Shown piece after piece: positions 39,878-41,889 of a stretch of 41,889 bases of DNA (the first letter of the stretch is position 1; every line of letters starts with the position of its first letter). Origin of the DNA: a virus; the IMG/VR virus record IMGVR_UViG_3300027759_000164, positions 1 through 41,889 of that record. The stretch is one strand, 5' to 3'. The translations under genes and the position numbers were made by a program. Under the pieces are notes generated by a model. It was not told the origin of the DNA. It worked only from the letters and a program-made list of their open reading frames with translations, and made no database searches.

Positions 39878-39951
39878 TGGTAGCCCGCCCAAGATTCGAA
39901 CTTGGAATAAGAGATTCAAAATCTCCTGTGTTACCATTACACCAACGGGCT
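39878..39951 (-). tRNA. tRNA-Gln (UUG)
   Basis: 74 nt. Acceptor AGCCCGT pairs with GCGGGCT (last pair T.G), discriminator A and encoded CCA. Anticodon stem GGAGA/TCTCT with loop TTTTGAA gives anticodon TTG. T-arm CCAAG-TTCGAAT-CTTGG is complete. Confidence 0.9.
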
Positions 39952-39954
39952 ATA

Positions 39955-40031
39955 TGGTGCAATCAGCGGGGATCGAACCCACAACCACCGGCTTAGAAGG
40001 TCGGTGCTCTATCCAATTGAGCTATGATTGC
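39955..40031 (-). tRNA. tRNA-Arg (UCU)
   Basis: 77 nt. Acceptor GCAATCA pairs with TGATTGC, discriminator A and encoded CCA. Anticodon stem CCGAC/GCCGG and loop CTTCTAA give anticodon TCT. D-arm AGCTCAATTGGATAGAGC and T-arm GTGGG-TTCGATC-CCCGC are regular. It is 3 bp from tRNA-Gln. Confidence 0.92.
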
Positions 40032-40065
40032 TATTACGAATATTATACTTCTTTTTTTCTAGGAA

Positions 40066-40959
40066 TCAAGAATTATAAATAATATTAATCCAATCTTTTA
40101 TAACCACATCCCAGTCAAAATTGTCTTTAGCGTACTGTTGAGAGCGTTCGCACTCCAACTTATATGCCCGAGGATCCATACAACGATGCAAGGCCGCTCG
40201 AGCATCTACAATAAACTCTTCTTCAGGTGTGCGACAAACAAGACCAGCCTCACCATTGAAATACCCCACTTCAGTGGATATCACTAACCGGCCAGCCGCA
40301 GCTGCTTCCATAAAAGGTAGTCCAGCAGTTTCACTGGATGAAGGAACTAATAAGGCATCAATTGTTGGATAATAACCCGACATACATATATGGTTGTAAA
40401 ATTCATGTGTTTTTAATTCAAGAGGGAGCCCATCCATGACAGACGCAATCAGATGAATTCTCTTGCAGTCTATATTGTGTACTGTTTTGTGTAAGTTTTC
40501 TCCGGCGTACCCTACAACTTTTAAACTGTCTGATATGGGTGTATAGTAATGATCAAAGTCTATTCCCACCTTCACAAGTCCTGGGCGTCTAGTTATTCCT
40601 CGGGCCATAGAAGCCAGTATGAGGTCCTTATGTACAACACCGTAACCTTTCAAAGAATTAAAGGCTTCGGTCCCAATAGTCTGAATTCCACCAGCAATAT
40701 CTTTTTCTGCATGTGCCACTGTCACAATCTTGCTCGGAGATATACCACGACCCAGTAATGAATGTACTGCCTCGGGGGTGGTTATAAATGTGTCATACCT
40801 CGAGTTCAGGAGCTGAAACTCTTTATGTGTATAACTCTGAGTCCAATCCAATAGATGAGCATATATTCCATGTGACCAAAGTCTCTTAATAAGAGAATGG
40901 TGAATTTGTCCAAATGCCCATCGATTCTGGGTATAAAAGAGAACTGAATTCTTATGCAT
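40066..40959 (-). CDS. Glycosyltransferase (GT-B fold, GT4-like)
   Basis: 297 residues. The C-terminal 'DALLVPSSSETAGLPFMEAAAAGRLVISTEVG' (E ... G-L-P-F-x-E-A-x-A-x-G) is the nucleotide-sugar binding signature of GT-B enzymes of the GT4 type. 'KIVTVAHAEKDIAGGIQ' and 'VVGYAGENLHKTVHNIDCKRIHLI' fit the N- and C-terminal halves. It is shorter than full GT4 enzymes (350-400 aa). The start overlaps the fibre-like gene upstream by 8 bp. It may glycosylate virion or DNA components; substrate unknown. Confidence 0.78.
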   Translation of the reverse strand: MHKNSVLFYTQNRWAFGQIHHSLIKRLWSHGIYAHLLDWTQSYTHKEFQLLNSRYDTFITTPEAVHSLLGRGISPSKIVTVAHAEKDIAGGIQTIGTEAFNSLKGYGVVHKDLILASMARGITRRPGLVKVGIDFDHYYTPISDSLKVVGYAGENLHKTVHNIDCKRIHLIASVMDGLPLELKTHEFYNHICMSGYYPTIDALLVPSSSETAGLPFMEAAAAGRLVISTEVGYFNGEAGLVCRTPEEEFIVDARAALHRCMDPRAYKLECERSQQYAKDNFDWDVVIKDWINIIYNS

Positions 40960-41332
40960 TATATGCTAGTATAGCATGACCATTGGTGAGGGAGAATGCC
41001 TTAACATTATAAATTTGATCTCCTGGCTGAATGGTAATTGGTCCTGTGGAAACAACACCATCCATAGCTGTTAAAGAACTAAAGGTTGTGTTAAAATTTG
41101 AATTGTTGTCAGCGGTTCCTGTGCTTTGTAGCATACTGAAAGGACCCACATGAATCCCAGTACCGGTCTTTACTGAGAAACCATTTAAGCCAACACCGTT
41201 ACTGCCTCCAATAACATAAACTGCTTGGGCATAAAATTGTCTTCCTAAATCATTGCCTACTTGTACATAAGAATTATTGTCTCCTACACTTCCATTAGTA
41301 GGAGCATTTGCTGGTATTGGGGTTAAAGTCAT
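40952..41332 (-). CDS. Small structural protein, fibre-like
   Basis: 126 residues, Gly/Asn/Thr/Ser-rich with no Cys or Lys clusters: 'MTLTPIPANAPTNGSVGDNNSYVQVGNDLG' and 'YVIGGSNGVGLNGFSVKTGTGIHVGPF'. Composition suggests a beta-rich virion protein. TAAGTTTA lies 3 nt before ATG 41332. Its 3' end overlaps the glycosyltransferase start, so the two are coupled. Confidence 0.55.
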   Translation of the reverse strand: MTLTPIPANAPTNGSVGDNNSYVQVGNDLGRQFYAQAVYVIGGSNGVGLNGFSVKTGTGIHVGPFSMLQSTGTADNNSNFNTTFSSLTAMDGVVSTGPITIQPGDQIYNVKAFSLTNGHAILAYNA

Positions 41333-41335
41333 AAA

Positions 41336-41343
41336 TAAACTTA
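41336..41343 (-). promoter_or_regulatory. Late-type box TAAGTTTA before fibre-like gene
   Basis: 3 nt upstream of ATG 41332. Confidence 0.45.
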
Positions 41344-41386
41344 TTCCTCAAGAGGGTATAATCAATGGTTTAAATTTGATTAAGAG

Positions 41387-41473
41387 CGGACAGTGTAGGA
41401 TTTGAACCTACGGAGGGTTTTAAACCTCTCCGGTTTTCAAGACCGGTGCAATAAACCTCTCTACCAACTGTCC
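41387..41473 (-). tRNA. tRNA-Ser (UGA)
   Basis: 87 nt. Acceptor GGACAGT pairs with ACTGTCC, discriminator G; CCA is not encoded. The anticodon loop CTTGAAA in CACCGGTCTTGAAAACCGG gives TGA. The long variable arm 'GAGGTTTAAAACCCTC' is typical of class II tRNA-Ser. T-arm TAGGTTCAAATCCTA is regular. Confidence 0.9.
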
Positions 41474-41573
41474 TAAATTGTTCTGGTTTTGTCGTGAAGT
41501 TTGTCCAGATTTTTAAACGACCTTTGCAAGAACTCTCACTGTGTCGTCAAGCTGTGTATACTCAGCTAAGAAT

Positions 41574-41889
41574 TTATGTAATTATAAATTTAGATTTAAA
41601 ATAAGCTCGGAAAGATTCACTCCAAGCCTTTTTGTCAGCTGCAAATATTCCCTTAACACGTTTGCCTGCTTTTGCCTTTTGAATTTTCAATAATTTTTCT
41701 AATTCTTTGGCTGCAGAACCGGTTTTATCATTTCCAGCACTAATTTCTTGTTGCAGTTCTTTTATTTTTGAAGAAATAGAAGGCAAAGATGTTGTCGCAT
41801 CTGCCGCTGGCACATCTGCTGGCACATCTTCCGGGGTCACTTCCGGGGTCACTTCCGGGGTCACTTCCGGGGTCACTTCCGGGGTCACT
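41574..41889 (-). CDS. TPEV-repeat protein, 5' partial
   Basis: The frame is open to the window edge (about 104 visible codons), so the true start is outside. The visible N-terminal part is five copies of Thr-Pro-Glu-Val, followed by Asp/Ala/Pro-rich sequence and a helical, basic C-terminal domain 'KIKELQQEISAGN...ELEKLLKIQKAKAGKRVKG'. The Pro-rich repeats are probably a flexible linker. Function unknown. Confidence 0.6.
   Translation of the reverse strand, partial: VTPEVTPEVTPEVTPEVTPEDVPADVPAADATTSLPSISSKIKELQQEISAGNDKTGSAAKELEKLLKIQKAKAGKRVKGIFAADKKAWSESFRAYFKSKFIIT
41829..41888 (-). repeat. Five 12-bp tandem repeats
   Basis: Five adjacent copies of the plus-strand unit TTCCGGGGTCAC, in frame and coding for Thr-Pro-Glu-Val on the minus strand. 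The copies are identical, suggesting recent slippage. More copies may lie beyond the edge. Confidence 0.9.

Noticed and set aside
39873-39962. N-terminal extension of the gene 39633-39872
   Set aside because: The extension runs through tRNA-Gln; the ATG at 39872 is a better start.
41886-41888. Start codon of the TPEV-repeat protein
   Set aside because: The GTG is inside the repeats and the frame is open to the window edge, so the real start is most likely outside.

Overview
The window is a 41.9 kb piece of an AT-rich tailed-phage genome of the T4-like contractile-tail type (myovirus morphology). The clearest markers are a tail sheath protein, a gp19-type tail tube protein, two gp26/gp51-like baseplate assembly proteins, PhoH, class I ribonucleotide reductase NrdA/NrdB, collagen-like and glycine-rich tail fibres, an endolysin, three tRNAs and a phage-encoded tmRNA. 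The lysis genes include a lipoprotein with a C-terminal membrane anchor (u-spanin-like), which points to a Gram-negative host. Almost no gene has a Shine-Dalgarno sequence. The host cannot be named from the sequence.

Layout. 1-9384 (minus): tail module, in transcription order sheath, tube, a second tube-fold protein, two gp26/51-like proteins, a tape-measure-like protein, and a large baseplate protein cut by the window edge. 9424-12186 (plus): small ORF, PhoH, zinc ribbon, hypotheticals and a membrane zinc-ribbon protein. 12183-15415 (minus): neck-like protein, basic protein, terminator, very acidic protein, hypothetical, PD-(D/E)XK nuclease. 15477-20870 (plus): hypothetical, HExxH metallopeptidase-like protein, nrdA split by a split intein with an HNH gene between the halves, then nrdB. 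20867-24130 (minus): DUF1003, EF-hand-like, dCMP deaminase, HNH, HPRT, HNH and small proteins. 24174-26834 (plus): an 886-residue protein that appears to join three different nucleotidyltransferase folds. 26806-30635 (minus): hypotheticals, endolysin, holin candidate, tiny membrane ORF, u-spanin candidate, DksA/TraR-like zinc finger, 420-residue nuclease-like protein. 30658-31084 (minus): tmRNA. 31120-37727 (minus): fibres, a coiled-coil membrane protein, small proteins and a second holin-like protein. 37798-39028: small genes on both strands around a bidirectional terminator. 39016-41889 (minus): FkbM-like methyltransferase, tRNA-Gln, tRNA-Arg, glycosyltransferase, fibre-like protein, tRNA-Ser, and a TPEV-repeat protein cut by the window edge.

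How the genes fit together. The tail and fibre genes are a late structural programme. Many of them carry their own copy of a TAAGTATT or TAAATATT box, usually 3-5 nt before the ATG. This resembles the T4 late promoter TATAAATA, and the spacing would place the transcription start on or next to the start codon, so leaderless late mRNAs are a real possibility. NrdA/NrdB, dCMP deaminase and HPRT form a nucleotide-supply set. Endolysin, holin candidate, tiny membrane ORF and spanin candidate form a lysis cassette. tmRNA and tRNAs supply translation functions.

The most unusual items are the fractured nrdA (the C-extein +1 cysteine is also the predicted thiyl-radical cysteine), the three-fold nucleotidyltransferase, the tmRNA with an apparent 32-codon tag, and the late box at near-constant distance from start codons. 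No gene-free stretch longer than about 300 bases exists except the one filled by the tmRNA. All family calls are from motif reading; no database search was run.
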